This document shows, piece after piece, positions 26,395-35,460 of a stretch of 64,000 nt of DNA. The stretch is from Ketobacter sp036337295 (GTDB lineage: Bacteria > Pseudomonadota > Gammaproteobacteria > Pseudomonadales > Ketobacteraceae): NCBI GenBank assembly GCA_036337295.1, contig JAYZEN010000012.1, positions 248,001 through 312,000 of the forward strand. The letters run 5' to 3'. The position numbers and the translations under genes were made by a program. Positions within the stretch are counted from its first letter, which is position 1. Every line of letters begins with the position of its first letter. The notes under the pieces were generated by a model. The model had not been told where the DNA came from, did no database searches, and saw only the letters and a program-made list of their open reading frames with translations.

Positions 26395-27342
26395 CTATTG
26401 CCACTGATTCACCAGGCCATTGGAAAACACACTGAGATATTGGTTGGGGCTGGTGTCGAAGGCCACATCATTCACCACCAGTCCGGACGGGCGCCAGAAC
26501 AGCGGCGCCACTGCCCGCCAGCTTTGCAGGGTGCTGCCGTCATTGACGTTCCATAGTACCACCCGGCGCGCGGTGAAGCCGGTGAGCAGAGTCCGGTTAT
26601 CCTGACTGAAGCGGGCGGAGGTGATGGTGGTGCGGTTATGGCCGATGCTGCTGACTTCGCGGCCGGTTTTCACTTCCCAGATTTTGCCTGTGCCGTAATA
26701 CAGGCTGGCGAACACCAGGCTGGCGTCGCCGCTGATGGCCACAGCGCTGACGTCATCCCCCAGACGATACGAGAAGGTTTCCTTGCCTGCCGGCAGATCC
26801 CATACTTTCATGATACCGTCTTCGGACCCGGTGACCCCCACCAGACCGTTGGCGCTGATGGCCACGGTGTTGATGTCGCCGGAGTGGGACAGGGTATTCA
26901 GGATTGAGCCGGTGGCGGTATCCACATAGAGCGCGCTGTAGTTCTCCTGGCCGATGAGGGCGTAGCGCCCCTGGTCGGACAACGCCATGGCAAGCACCCC
27001 GCCTGCCGCGGGCCAGAAACCTGCGGCCCGGCCACTGGCTACATCCCACAACACAAAACGCTTGGATTCGGCCGTCAGTGCAAATTGGCTGTCAGTGGAA
27101 AAGGTCGTGGCCACCAGCTTGGAATATTCCCCGGCGGCGTGATTCCAGTTGAACAGGCGTTCCCCATCCTGCAACCGCCACAGGCTACCGCCATGTTCCA
27201 GGGAGCCCACCAGCGCAAATTTCCCGTTCGGGCTCAACGACGCGGAGTAGGCACCGTTGGCTGTGGTTTCCCAATAACGGGTGGGGGTGTCACCGCAGGC
27301 CACCAGCGACAGGCTTATCAGACAGGTCAACAGAACGCGCAT
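26395..27342 (-). CDS. WD40-repeat lipoprotein
   Basis: The 315-residue protein has a signal ending in lipobox LVAC, C16. At least five WD40-like units follow, such as GTEDGIMKVWDLPAGKE-type blades (SHSGDINTVAISANG...VWD; IGHNRTTITSARFSQD...LWN) and LVGSLEHGGSLWRLQDGE. A six- or seven-blade propeller tethered to a membrane is expected. WD40 proteins act as interaction scaffolds; the partner is unknown. It is a separate family from the LVIVD propellers at 22080-24951. Confidence 0.88.
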   Translation of the reverse strand: MRVLLTCLISLSLVACGDTPTRYWETTANGAYSASLSPNGKFALVGSLEHGGSLWRLQDGERLFNWNHAAGEYSKLVATTFSTDSQFALTAESKRFVLWDVASGRAAGFWPAAGGVLAMALSDQGRYALIGQENYSALYVDTATGSILNTLSHSGDINTVAISANGLVGVTGSEDGIMKVWDLPAGKETFSYRLGDDVSAVAISGDASLVFASLYYGTGKIWEVKTGREVSSIGHNRTTITSARFSQDNRTLLTGFTARRVVLWNVNDGSTLQSWRAVAPLFWRPSGLVVNDVAFDTSPNQYLSVFSNGLVNQWQ

Positions 27343-27397
27343 GAATCCGTTTCAATCCGCAACAGCAAAGGGTTATAAAAACAGTGTAGACAATAAT

Positions 27398-27428
27398 AAA
27401 AAAAGAGAGCCATGGGCTCTCTTTTTTT
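27398..27428 (-). terminator. Rho-independent terminator after rsd
   Basis: GAGAGCC (27405-27411) and GGCTCTC (27415-27421) form a perfect 7-bp stem with a 3-base loop. It is flanked by seven A on the left (27398-27404) and seven T on the right (27422-27428), so it can work on both strands. It lies 55-85 bases past the rsd stop and before the WD40 start. Confidence 0.92.
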
Positions 27429-27482
27429 CGACGATGGCTTCGACTGTGCGAGGCGATCAAGCCTTCTGATCAGGCGACCCGG

Positions 27483-27959
27483 TCAGGCAACCATGTCACG
27501 ATGGCTGGTGTGCAGGTTGTCGATCAGTTTATCTTCCAGATCAAAGCGCTCCACCATCTTCTCGCCCAGCTGGTTCAGATCGCGGGCCAGTTTGTCCATG
27601 TTGCTTTCGCAGAGCTCAGCGGAGCTGTATTGGTCGTTGAAGTCGAGTGCGAGTTCGGTGGATTGTTGGATCAGGGGGAGGATGCGGTCGATGGTTTGCT
27701 GGTAATCGTCGTTGAATTGTTCGGCTTCTTTCATCAGCACTTGATAGATTTCGAAGTGGCCTGCCGATACGTAGTCAATCAGAACATCACACAGTGCCTG
27801 AACGCGGATGGTGATGGGTGTGTCCTGAGTGGAAAACTGTTTGAGACCATCCACTTTGCAGTAAAGAACGATCAGTTCCTGTCGTTCCTTCAGCCAGCGG
27901 CTGATCATCCGGTCGATGTTGCCCCATTGTTCTGTCGGGTTTTTTGCTTCGGTCAGCAT
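27483..27959 (-). CDS. rsd: Rsd/AlgQ-family anti-sigma70 factor
   Basis: The 158-residue protein matches Rsd/AlgQ: WGNIDRMISRWLKERQELIVLY near the start, LCDVLIDYVSAGHFEIYQVL (about 56-75), LALDFNDQY and a C-terminal ERFDLEDKLIDNLH. Rsd binds the housekeeping sigma factor RpoD in stationary phase and shifts promoter use; AlgQ influences alginate and siderophore genes in Pseudomonas. Neighbours dsbB, an RMF-like gene and gshA make a stationary-phase and redox cluster. A 402-base upstream spacer with structured segments suggests extra regulation. Confidence 0.93.
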   Translation of the reverse strand: MLTEAKNPTEQWGNIDRMISRWLKERQELIVLYCKVDGLKQFSTQDTPITIRVQALCDVLIDYVSAGHFEIYQVLMKEAEQFNDDYQQTIDRILPLIQQSTELALDFNDQYSSAELCESNMDKLARDLNQLGEKMVERFDLEDKLIDNLHTSHRDMVA

Positions 27960-28361
27960 GTTCTGGTACTCCCCATTTGCATGGTGGTTGGTGTCGGGTA
28001 GTGACGTAGTTGCACTGTTACCCTTTTACTCAACGAAGCGTTGAAAAACGCTCCCTATTTTTGCGGGCTCAGATGGCCCAACTCTCGATTGGTGTTGCAG
28101 CAAATTGTCATTGATTCCACTGGGAAATCTCCCGCGCTCAAGCATTCTTCCTGAGCGCGGACTATCGAGAATATGCAAATTGGATTGGCTGGGCAAGACA
28201 TTTAGGGGGGGCCAAAAACCCGCAATATCACGTTGACAAAAAACGATTCTTGGCTTGGTGTGGATTTGCGTTAAAAAAACGGAGTTCAGTAATGGTTCAA
28301 ATAATTTTTATGAAAACTCGATCTAAATTACGGCGGGACAAACCTGCGTAAAAACGGTCTG
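27960..28361. other. Long spacer between rsd and dsbB with possible structured RNA
   Basis: This 402-base stretch lies upstream of rsd on the minus strand and has no credible coding frame. A perfect 9-bp hairpin (CCGCGCTCA 28132-28140, TGAGCGCGG 28152-28160) sits inside an outer pair, TCTCGAT (28083-28089) with ATCGAGA (28164-28170), enclosing about 88 bases. The segment 28180-28340 is AT-rich and low in features. It could hold an rsd leader, a small RNA or promoter elements. Confidence 0.45.
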
Positions 28362-28379
28362 TTAGCCGTTTTTACGCAG
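28344..28379 (-). terminator. Long hairpin overlapping the dsbB stop codon
   Basis: A perfect 14-bp inverted repeat (28344-28357 with 28366-28379, CTGCGTAAAAACGG and complement) has an 8-base loop that contains the dsbB stop codon. The last five dsbB codons form one arm. No U-tract follows on the minus strand, so it may protect the mRNA 3' end or pause transcription rather than be a classical terminator. Confidence 0.55.
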
Positions 28380-28886
28380 AATTTGCAGCAAGGACAACAG
28401 GGCGAAACCGATGAATACCAGCATGGTTTGGGCCGGAATGGACAGTCCCATAAAGGACCACTGGATCTCGGCACACTCACCGGCACTGTTGAAAATGGTG
28501 CGAATGGTCTCACCAATGGGGAAGGTTTCCAGCATGTATTCCAGGCCCGGACTGCATTCGGGCACCTGATCCTTGGGCAGGCTCTGTAACCAAAGGTGAC
28601 GCCAGCACACGGCAATGCCCAGTGCACTGAACAACAAGGCCATGCCGGCGTAAATGCGCTGACCGAGGTGTTTGGGGTTGTGCAGAAACGCCAGCAGGAA
28701 CACCGTGCCAATGCTGATCACAATGCCCCGGTCAATCAGGCACAGGGGGCAGGCGTCCAGACCCAGGTGTTGCTGCAGGTAGAAGTAGGCGAAGCAGATG
28801 GAGACGATGGCGCCGATGACACCCAGCGCGTTCAGTCGCCGCGCACTCAGGATTTGATAAAAAGGCAAGGTCTTGGTCTCTTTCAA
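28362..28886 (-). CDS. dsbB: Disulfide bond formation protein B
   Basis: The 174-residue inner membrane protein has four transmembrane helices. The quinone-linked pair is C46-P-L-C49 in ACPLCLIDR, and the second periplasmic pair is C111 (VPECSPG) and C138 (GECAEI). The Arg after the first pair (LIDRG) is conserved. DsbB reoxidises DsbA and passes electrons to ubiquinone. The chosen TTG at 28886 gives a normal N-terminus, but no good Shine-Dalgarno is seen, so the start is uncertain. Placement next to rsd/algQ is as in Pseudomonas. Confidence 0.94.
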   Translation of the reverse strand: MKETKTLPFYQILSARRLNALGVIGAIVSICFAYFYLQQHLGLDACPLCLIDRGIVISIGTVFLLAFLHNPKHLGQRIYAGMALLFSALGIAVCWRHLWLQSLPKDQVPECSPGLEYMLETFPIGETIRTIFNSAGECAEIQWSFMGLSIPAQTMLVFIGFALLSLLQILRKNG

Positions 28887-29023
28887 CGTGAGTTGTTGGT
28901 TTGCTGTGGGGGGAGAGGCCCCGCTCCGATTATAAGCAAAACCGGAGAATAGTCTGAGACTTTCGACCCGGGGCCCGGTACTTGGTTCCCCGGTGGCCCC
29001 GTTGGGTGATTACATGGACCGGG

Positions 29024-29239
29024 TCAGGCGATGGCCTGCTGCCGGGTTTTGAAACCGATCTGTCGGGCCTGGGCGGCCCCGTCGGTCCAGCCGGCCTCCC
29101 AGGCGGCGGCGATCACATCAGAGTGGTAGGGGCAAGCTTGCTGGGGTTCCCCACTCAAACCGAACATGTAGCCCTGACGATAGGCTTTGTTCAGGGTTTC
29201 GATGCTCCAATTCTGCTGGTCGATGTCGTTGATGCTCAT
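29024..29239 (-). CDS. rmf: Ribosome modulation factor (RMF)-like protein
   Basis: The 71-residue protein shares the RMF pattern: AYRQGYMFGLSG...CPYHSD...AAWEAGWTDG, matching GYxxGxxG, CPY and W..GW of RMF. RMF binds the 16S RNA anti-Shine-Dalgarno region and dimerises ribosomes into inactive 100S particles in stationary phase. It is longer at the N-terminus and less basic than E. coli RMF (55 residues), so it may be a divergent paralogue. It lies between dsbB and gshA on the same strand. Confidence 0.8.
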   Translation of the reverse strand: MSINDIDQQNWSIETLNKAYRQGYMFGLSGEPQQACPYHSDVIAAAWEAGWTDGAAQARQIGFKTRQQAIA

Positions 29240-29377
29240 GGCTCCGAGCCTCTTATTGCGCTGTCATCATGTTATGTCTTACTGCACGCAGTGCCGCATA
29301 CATCCTGCACCTAGGATCAAGATTAGCAGTGAATTCTAGGAAGTCATGCTAAGTTCTTGAAAAATTGTAACGCAATA

Positions 29378-30955
29378 TCAGCAACAGGCATCCTGGGAGA
29401 AGAAGTTGCTCAAATATTGCTCGAATGTAATGTCGTCTTCGGCTTCAATCCGGTGTTGTGCGGTAATGGAGCGGCGCGCCTCTTTCAGGAAAGCAGCGGC
29501 CTCGGTAGCGCTAAGCGGTTGTTTTCGGAAGTGATTGGCAGTGTGTTCGGCACTAGCCATGGCGAACTCGAAAAAGGACTGTTCGCCTTCGAAAATGGTC
29601 TCCATGACCCGGGCCGATGGGGTTTGCTCGGGATGCACCAGCTTTTCCATCTGCGCCTTCACTACCTCGGTGTGGGCCTGGTGTCCGTAGGCGCGGTCAA
29701 ACAGTCCTGCCACCTGCAGCATCTTGTCCAGGTGCGCCTGCGCCCACTGCCGGAACGGGGCCTGGGTACAGCGGGAGGTCAATCGCAGATCCGGGTCCCG
29801 GCCCTGGGTGACGATGGACTGCAGATTTTCGATGTTGCACTGCTGCTCCTGCTCGCTGATGGGGGGGCTGTCCTCCAGCAGGCAGTACAGCACGAACACA
29901 TCCATAAAGCGGATCTGGGATTCGGTGATGCCGATGGGATCGAACGGGTTCAGGTCCACACAGCGCAACTCAACGTATTCCACACCACGATCGGCCAGCG
30001 CACAGGTGGGGCGTTCGCCACTTTGGGTGACCCGCTTGGGGCGGATGCTGCTGTAGAACTCATTCTCGATCTGCAGAATATTGGTGTTCAGCTGGTGGTA
30101 CTGGCCGTTGGGTTTGACCCCGATGGCCGCATAGGGTGCATAGGGGGTGCGGATGGCGTGCTGCAGGGATTGCACGTATTCCGCCAGCGAATTGTAGGAA
30201 ATGTTGAGGCCCGCCTGGGCATCATTGTGATAGCCCAGGTCACTCATCCGCAGGGAGGTGCCATAGGGCATATAACAGGTGTGCTCACGGAAGGTTTCCA
30301 GCTGATGGGCACGCCCCTGCAGGAAGGAGGCGCACACCGCCGGCGAGGCGCCGTACAGGTACACCACCAGGCCCACATTGCGCAGAAAATTCCGGATCAG
30401 CCCGAAGTAGGATTCGGATATGAAATCCTGCAATGACTCCTTGCTGTTCTCCAGCTGGTGATACACAGACCAGAAATTTTCCGGAATCGAAACATTGTAA
30501 TGAATGCCGGCAATGGTCTGCATATAACGGCCGTAGCGATGCCACAGGCCATGGCGGTAGTAGTGCTTCATCAGCCCCACGTTGGAGCTGCCGTATTCCG
30601 CGATGGGGATGGACAGTTCATCCCCCATCAGGCAGGGCATGCTGTTGACCCACAGTGACTCGTCTCCCAACTGCTGGTAGGTGAAACGGTGCAGGTCGGT
30701 GAGAAACGACAGCGGCCGGTGGGTGTCCTGGAACACCGGGGTGATGAACTCCAGCAGCGCTTCAGAATAGTCCGTGGTAATCCACTGGTGGGTGAGGGCG
30801 GAGCCCAATGCTTCGGGATGCTTGGTTTGAGCCAGTTCGCCTTTCGGTGTGATACGCAGGCTCTCTTTTTCCAGACCCCGTTGCATGTGAGTCAGGCTCT
30901 GGTGGAGTTGCACTTCGAGGATCGATTCCAATCGGTGCAGTAGAGTATTTTTCAC
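29378..30955 (-). CDS. gshA: Glutamate-cysteine ligase
   Basis: The 525-residue protein matches proteobacterial class I GshA: RGLEKESLRITPKGELAQTKHPEALGSAL, TDYSEALLEFITP, SMPC near residue 97, HYNVSIPENFW and VEYVELRCVDLNPFDP. It joins glutamate and cysteine in the first, rate-limiting step of glutathione synthesis. The start is a GTG at 30955 with AGGAA a normal distance upstream; a nearby ATG is out of frame. Length is close to the E. coli enzyme (518). Confidence 0.96.
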   Translation of the reverse strand: MKNTLLHRLESILEVQLHQSLTHMQRGLEKESLRITPKGELAQTKHPEALGSALTHQWITTDYSEALLEFITPVFQDTHRPLSFLTDLHRFTYQQLGDESLWVNSMPCLMGDELSIPIAEYGSSNVGLMKHYYRHGLWHRYGRYMQTIAGIHYNVSIPENFWSVYHQLENSKESLQDFISESYFGLIRNFLRNVGLVVYLYGASPAVCASFLQGRAHQLETFREHTCYMPYGTSLRMSDLGYHNDAQAGLNISYNSLAEYVQSLQHAIRTPYAPYAAIGVKPNGQYHQLNTNILQIENEFYSSIRPKRVTQSGERPTCALADRGVEYVELRCVDLNPFDPIGITESQIRFMDVFVLYCLLEDSPPISEQEQQCNIENLQSIVTQGRDPDLRLTSRCTQAPFRQWAQAHLDKMLQVAGLFDRAYGHQAHTEVVKAQMEKLVHPEQTPSARVMETIFEGEQSFFEFAMASAEHTANHFRKQPLSATEAAAFLKEARRSITAQHRIEAEDDITFEQYLSNFFSQDACC

Positions 30956-31129
30956 GCATAATTCCTGTGCGGTTTTGCGTGATTATGCGTGAATTGTGGA
31001 CTCAAGGAAATGGCCATTATTGCCGGCTCCGATAGCGTGCTGACACAAACTTCTGCAATTGACTCGGGGTAGGGTGGCCCGTATAGTCGCTTCACAATTC
31101 ATTCCAAGAACAATAAATCGAGGTGTCCC

Positions 31130-32116
31130 ATGGCTTACGTTTTCCCGGTTCGCGTTTTCCTGGTTGGCGTGCTGTCGCTGTGTCTGTTGAGTGTGGTGGC
31201 CTGCAGTTCCCGCCCCAGTGCGCCCCCGCAGCAACTGGAGCAGCGGGCGGACTATTTTGAAGAGGTGATAACCAATCAGGCGGGCTTGCAATTGTTTGCC
31301 CGTACCTGGAAGCCCCAGGGCAGCGCCAAGGCCAATGTGGTGATCCTGCACGGGACCTCCCTGCACGGCGGGGTCTATGCTGATCCGGCCCGCTATCTGT
31401 CTGCCCACGGCTATCGTGTGTTCGCATTTGATATGCAGAGCTGGGGGTATTCCCAGGGCCGGAAAGGCTGTGGCTATGTGGCGGATTTTGATGACTATGG
31501 CCAGGATCTCAAGCAGGTGCTGCAGCTGTTGCGGCAGCGTTATCCGGACGTGAAAAACTATGTCATGGGAGAGAGCCTGGGGGGCACGGTGGCCATGTAT
31601 GGCTCGGTGCGGTTTGAATTTCTGCTGGACGGGGTGATCACCAGTGGAGTGGGCTACAAGCCCAGCCTGAAGGTGATGGGGATTCGGGCACCGGAGTTCG
31701 TCAACGACATCACCATGAGTTCGGTTAAGTGGTTCTGGTCCGGCTTTGGCAGTGTGCCCGCTGTCGAGTCGGACATCGGCTTGCGGATGGCGGTGGAAGA
31801 TCAGCAGTTACAGGACCGCCTGCTGAGTGACCCTGAAGTCTGTCACGACTGGTTGCCCGGTGCCTATCTCAGTACCACCCTGAAGGCGATCGATTTTATC
31901 GAGCCCCGCCTGCGGCATGTCACTGTCCCGGTGCTGCTGTTGCATGGCAAGGACGACATTCTGGTGCCGCTGTCCTCCAGTCAGGAGGTCTACGATGAAA
32001 TCGACAGCGTACGCAAGCGAATGGTGGTGTACGACAGCCCCCATGCCGTGCTGCTGGAAGCCAAATGGCAGACGGCATTGCAGGATGTAGTGGCCTTTCT
32101 GGATCAGGTGAACTGA
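31130..32116 (+). CDS. Lipoprotein alpha/beta hydrolase, monoacylglycerol lipase-like
   Basis: The 328-residue protein has lipobox VVAC, C25, so it is membrane-tethered. The alpha/beta fold has oxyanion LHGTSLHGGVY, nucleophile S149 in GESLGG, acid D276 (HGKDDILVP) and H305 (DSPHAVL). The FDMQSWGYSQGRKG segment is typical of Hydrolase_4 or monoglyceride lipase relatives. It probably hydrolyses acylglycerol or lysophospholipid-type esters in the envelope; the true substrate is unknown. Confidence 0.88.
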   Translation: MAYVFPVRVFLVGVLSLCLLSVVACSSRPSAPPQQLEQRADYFEEVITNQAGLQLFARTWKPQGSAKANVVILHGTSLHGGVYADPARYLSAHGYRVFAFDMQSWGYSQGRKGCGYVADFDDYGQDLKQVLQLLRQRYPDVKNYVMGESLGGTVAMYGSVRFEFLLDGVITSGVGYKPSLKVMGIRAPEFVNDITMSSVKWFWSGFGSVPAVESDIGLRMAVEDQQLQDRLLSDPEVCHDWLPGAYLSTTLKAIDFIEPRLRHVTVPVLLLHGKDDILVPLSSSQEVYDEIDSVRKRMVVYDSPHAVLLEAKWQTALQDVVAFLDQVN

Positions 32117-32175
32117 AACGATCCAACAAGGCCACGATCTGCCATCCATATTATAGCGCGCCTTGCGCCGGTGGA

Positions 32176-32871
32176 TCAGCGGCTGGCGCGACGCTTTTTC
32201 GCACCCCAGCCTAATCCCAGCCCTGCCAACGCTGAGCCAAACAGCAAGGCGCTGGCGGGTAAAGGCACCGGGGCAATGGTGGCATCAAAACTGGTGAGCT
32301 CGCCGCCGTTGTTGTGATTGATGGTGGCGACGATGGTGAGCGAGAAGGGTTCTCCCGGCAGCACCGTACCCCACAGATCATTGGAGAAACTCAGGTTGCC
32401 GGTGGAGGCCACATGGGAGCCGCCAGCAAATGAGGTGCCTGTGAATTCGCCATTGTTGAGGTCGTGCAGGAAGTCGATGTCGATGGCGCCGTTGGTGGTA
32501 CCCCCGAAAGCTGCCGCCAGCGTCTCATAGTTGCCGGTAAAGTCGGTATCGGTGATTTTGACCACCAGCGTACCACCGCTGGAACCGGTGACATTGATGC
32601 TGTTGAGGTCCAGAGTGGTGGGGCCGACGATGGGCTTGCTCACCCCGGTGGTGACGTTGACATTGAATGATCCGATGGCGCCCGAATAGGTAATGACACC
32701 CTGGGGCCCCCCGAAATCGCTCCCCGAGCCGTCATAAATGATGGTGGGGCCCGCGGCATCACCTAAATCATCCAGGCTCATAACAAAGGCCGCGTTGGCG
32801 TTCAGCGTCGGCAGTGCCACCAATCCCAGCGCCAACGGAAGCCAGGTCCGAAGCTTTTCTGTGTTATTCAT
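32176..32871 (-). CDS. Secreted protein with VPLPA-CTERM-type sorting signal
   Basis: The 231-residue protein has an N-terminal signal peptide ending near NANA (residue 26) and a Gly/Thr/Asn-rich beta domain. The C-terminus reads VPLPASALLFGSALAGLG then a short stretch and KKRR. That is the tripartite PEP-CTERM/VPLPA-CTERM layout: motif, helix, basic tail. Such proteins are cleaved by an exosortase and released to the surface, often with exopolysaccharide. No exosortase is in this window. AGGAG lies before the ATG at 32871; an upstream in-frame ATG at 32904 is less likely. Confidence 0.82.
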   Translation of the reverse strand: MNNTEKLRTWLPLALGLVALPTLNANAAFVMSLDDLGDAAGPTIIYDGSGSDFGGPQGVITYSGAIGSFNVNVTTGVSKPIVGPTTLDLNSINVTGSSGGTLVVKITDTDFTGNYETLAAAFGGTTNGAIDIDFLHDLNNGEFTGTSFAGGSHVASTGNLSFSNDLWGTVLPGEPFSLTIVATINHNNGGELTSFDATIAPVPLPASALLFGSALAGLGLGWGAKKRRASR

Positions 32872-33032
32872 TGTGACTAACTCCTGGTCAAAGAAAACAG
32901 CCATCGTCGCGATGGCTGTTATGCATGATCCGTGAGACCAGTGTCAGTCTGCTGATGGGGGAGTGAATTTTTTACGACAGTTGTTTAACCATTTGGCTAA
33001 AGCACTGCTTCCACAACACCACTCCCACCGGC

Positions 33033-35366
33033 TCAGCGCAGCTTTTTCGCGTTGGCAAACAGGTCGGCGAAGGTGCCGGTCTTGCCCGGCGGCTGACTGG
33101 GGCCGCGGCTGCTGCGCTGGGGTTGCTGGGCGGCGCGGGGTTTGCTCTTGCCGCCATGCTTGCCTTTGGGGGCCCGTGGTCCGTCGATCTTTTCCCCGGC
33201 GGCTTCGTCCAGTTTCATGCTGAGGCCGATGCGCTTGCGGGGCAGGTCAATCTCCACCACTTTTACTTTGACGATGTCGCCGGCTTTGACCACTTCGCGG
33301 GGGTCGGAGACAAAGGTATTGGACAGTACTGAAATGTGTACCAGGCCGTCCTGATGTACGCCGATGTCCACAAAGGCGCCGAAATTGGTGACATTGGTCA
33401 CCACTCCTTCCAGGATCATGCCGGGCTTGAGGTCGTCCATGGTTTCGACCCCTTCTTTGAATTCCGCCGTCTTGAATTCCGGGCGGGGATCGCGACCGGG
33501 TTTTTCCAGTTCGCTGATGATGTCGGTGACGGTGGGCAGGCCGAAGGTGTCATCCACATAGTCATTGGCCGCCAGTTTTTTCAGGAAGCCGCTGTCCCCC
33601 ACAATCTGACCGATGTCCAGGCGGTTTTTCTCGGCGATTTTCATCACCACCGGATAGGCTTCCGGGTGCACGGCGGAGCGGTCCAGGGGGTTGGTGCCGT
33701 TCATGATGCGCAGGAATCCGGCGGCCTGTTCGAAGGTTTTGTCCCCCAGGCGTGGCACCTGTTTCAGATCATCCCGGCTGTTGAAGGCGCCGTTCTGGTT
33801 GCGGAAGGAGACGATGTTGCCGGCGATGGTTTTGTTCAAACCGGAGATGCGGGCCAGCAGGGGTTCTGAGGCGGTGTTCACGTCCACGCCCACGGCGTTC
33901 ACACAGTCTTCCACCACGGCGTCCAGGCTGCGGGCCATTTTGGTCTGGCTGACGTCATGCTGGTACTGGCCTACGCCGATGGCCTTGGGTTCGATTTTCA
34001 CCAGTTCTGCCAGCGGGTCCTGCAGGCGGCGGGCGATGGACACGGCGCCGCGATAGGATACGTCCAGTTTGGGGAATTCCCGGGCGGCGAATTCGGAGGC
34101 GGAATACACCGAGGCACCGGCCTCGCTCACCATGATTTTCTGGGCGTTCAGGTCCGGGTGCTTCTTCAGCATCTCAGCGGCCAGCTTGTCGGTTTCCCGG
34201 GAGGCGGTGCCGTTGCCGATGCTGATCAGCTCCACGTTGTATTTTTTGCACAGGGCCGCGATCACCGCGATGGATTCATCCCACTGGTTGCGCGGGGCAT
34301 GGGGGAAGATCGTGCCGTGTTCCACCAATTGACCGGTGGCGTCCACGATGGCCACTTTCACCCCGGTGCGCAGGCCCGGGTCCAGACCCATGGTGGCGCG
34401 GGGGCCGGCCGGTGCCGCCATCAACAGGTCTTTCAGGTTGTGGGCAAACACTTTGATGGCTTCTTCTTCGGCCTTTTCCCGCAGGTCGCCCAGCAGTTCG
34501 GTTTCCAGGTGGGTCAGCAGCTTGATACGCCAGGTCCAGCGCACCACCTCACCCAGCCACTTGTCGGCGGCACGGCCTTCATCACGAATGTCCAGATGCT
34601 GGGCGATCATGTCTTCACAGGGGTGGCCAACGGCGCCGTCCTCCTGCTCAATGATGATGCTGGCCTGCAGAATGCCTTCATTGCGACCGCGGAAGATGGC
34701 CAGGGCGCGATGGGACGGTGTGCTTTTCAGGGGTTCGGAATGCTCGAAATAATCGCGGAACTTGGCGCCTTCCTCTTCCTTGCCGTCCACCATCTTGGAA
34801 GTGAGCACCCCGTTCTGGAACAGGAAGCTGCGCAGCTTGGCCAGCAGGTCCGCGTCTTCGCTGAACTGTTCCATAAGAATGTACTTGGCACCGTCCAACG
34901 CGGCTTTCACGTCAGCAACGCCTTTGTCGGCGTCGATGAACTTTTCCGCTTCCTGTTCGGGGTTCAGGCTGGGGTCGGCGCGCAGGGCCAGGGCCAGGGG
35001 TTCCAGGCCGGCTTCAATGGCGATCTGGCCTTTGGTGCGACGTTTGGGCTTGTAGGGCAGGTACAGGTCTTCCAGGCGGGTTTTGGTGTCCGCCGCCTTG
35101 ATGGCCTGCTCCAGTTCCGGTGTCAGTTTGTCCTGTTCGGCGATGCTCTTGAGGATGGCCTCGCGCCGTTCTTCCATCTCCCGCAGGTAGCGCAGGCGCT
35201 CTTCCAGGTTACGCAGTTGGGTGTCGTCCAGACCGCCGGTGGCTTCTTTCCGATAGCGGGCGATGAAGGGGACAGTGGCGCCTTCGTCCAGCAGGGCGAC
35301 GGCAGCTTTAACTTGGAGGGGGTTGACGCCAAGCTCGTTGGCAATCATGTCAGTGATGTTGATCAT
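33033..35366 (-). CDS. tex: Tex-type RNA-binding transcription accessory protein
   Basis: The 777-residue protein shows the Tex order: N-terminal helical Tex domain (DEGATVPFIARYRKEATGGLDD), YqgF/RuvC-like domain (GLDPGLRTGVKVAIVD at about residue 329), helix-hairpin-helix region (VNAVGVDVNTASEPLLARISGL) and a C-terminal S1 domain (GMILEGVVTNVTNFGAFVDIGVHQDGLVHIS). A basic Gly/Pro tail follows. Tex binds RNA and affects transcription and stress genes; it is nearly universal and not part of a local pathway. Confidence 0.96.
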   Translation of the reverse strand: MINITDMIANELGVNPLQVKAAVALLDEGATVPFIARYRKEATGGLDDTQLRNLEERLRYLREMEERREAILKSIAEQDKLTPELEQAIKAADTKTRLEDLYLPYKPKRRTKGQIAIEAGLEPLALALRADPSLNPEQEAEKFIDADKGVADVKAALDGAKYILMEQFSEDADLLAKLRSFLFQNGVLTSKMVDGKEEEGAKFRDYFEHSEPLKSTPSHRALAIFRGRNEGILQASIIIEQEDGAVGHPCEDMIAQHLDIRDEGRAADKWLGEVVRWTWRIKLLTHLETELLGDLREKAEEEAIKVFAHNLKDLLMAAPAGPRATMGLDPGLRTGVKVAIVDATGQLVEHGTIFPHAPRNQWDESIAVIAALCKKYNVELISIGNGTASRETDKLAAEMLKKHPDLNAQKIMVSEAGASVYSASEFAAREFPKLDVSYRGAVSIARRLQDPLAELVKIEPKAIGVGQYQHDVSQTKMARSLDAVVEDCVNAVGVDVNTASEPLLARISGLNKTIAGNIVSFRNQNGAFNSRDDLKQVPRLGDKTFEQAAGFLRIMNGTNPLDRSAVHPEAYPVVMKIAEKNRLDIGQIVGDSGFLKKLAANDYVDDTFGLPTVTDIISELEKPGRDPRPEFKTAEFKEGVETMDDLKPGMILEGVVTNVTNFGAFVDIGVHQDGLVHISVLSNTFVSDPREVVKAGDIVKVKVVEIDLPRKRIGLSMKLDEAAGEKIDGPRAPKGKHGGKSKPRAAQQPQRSSRGPSQPPGKTGTFADLFANAKKLR

Positions 35367-35460
35367 TTTGTAATCTTTCTCGTGGTCACTACCTGAGGTG
35401 GAGGGGGATTATAAACCTATGAGTGTGAAAAACGATAGGAAGGGAGGCGCAATGCCGGTG

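Noticed and set aside
33957..35396. 479-codon plus-strand frame opposite tex
   Set aside because: No domain and biased composition; tex is complete on the other strand.
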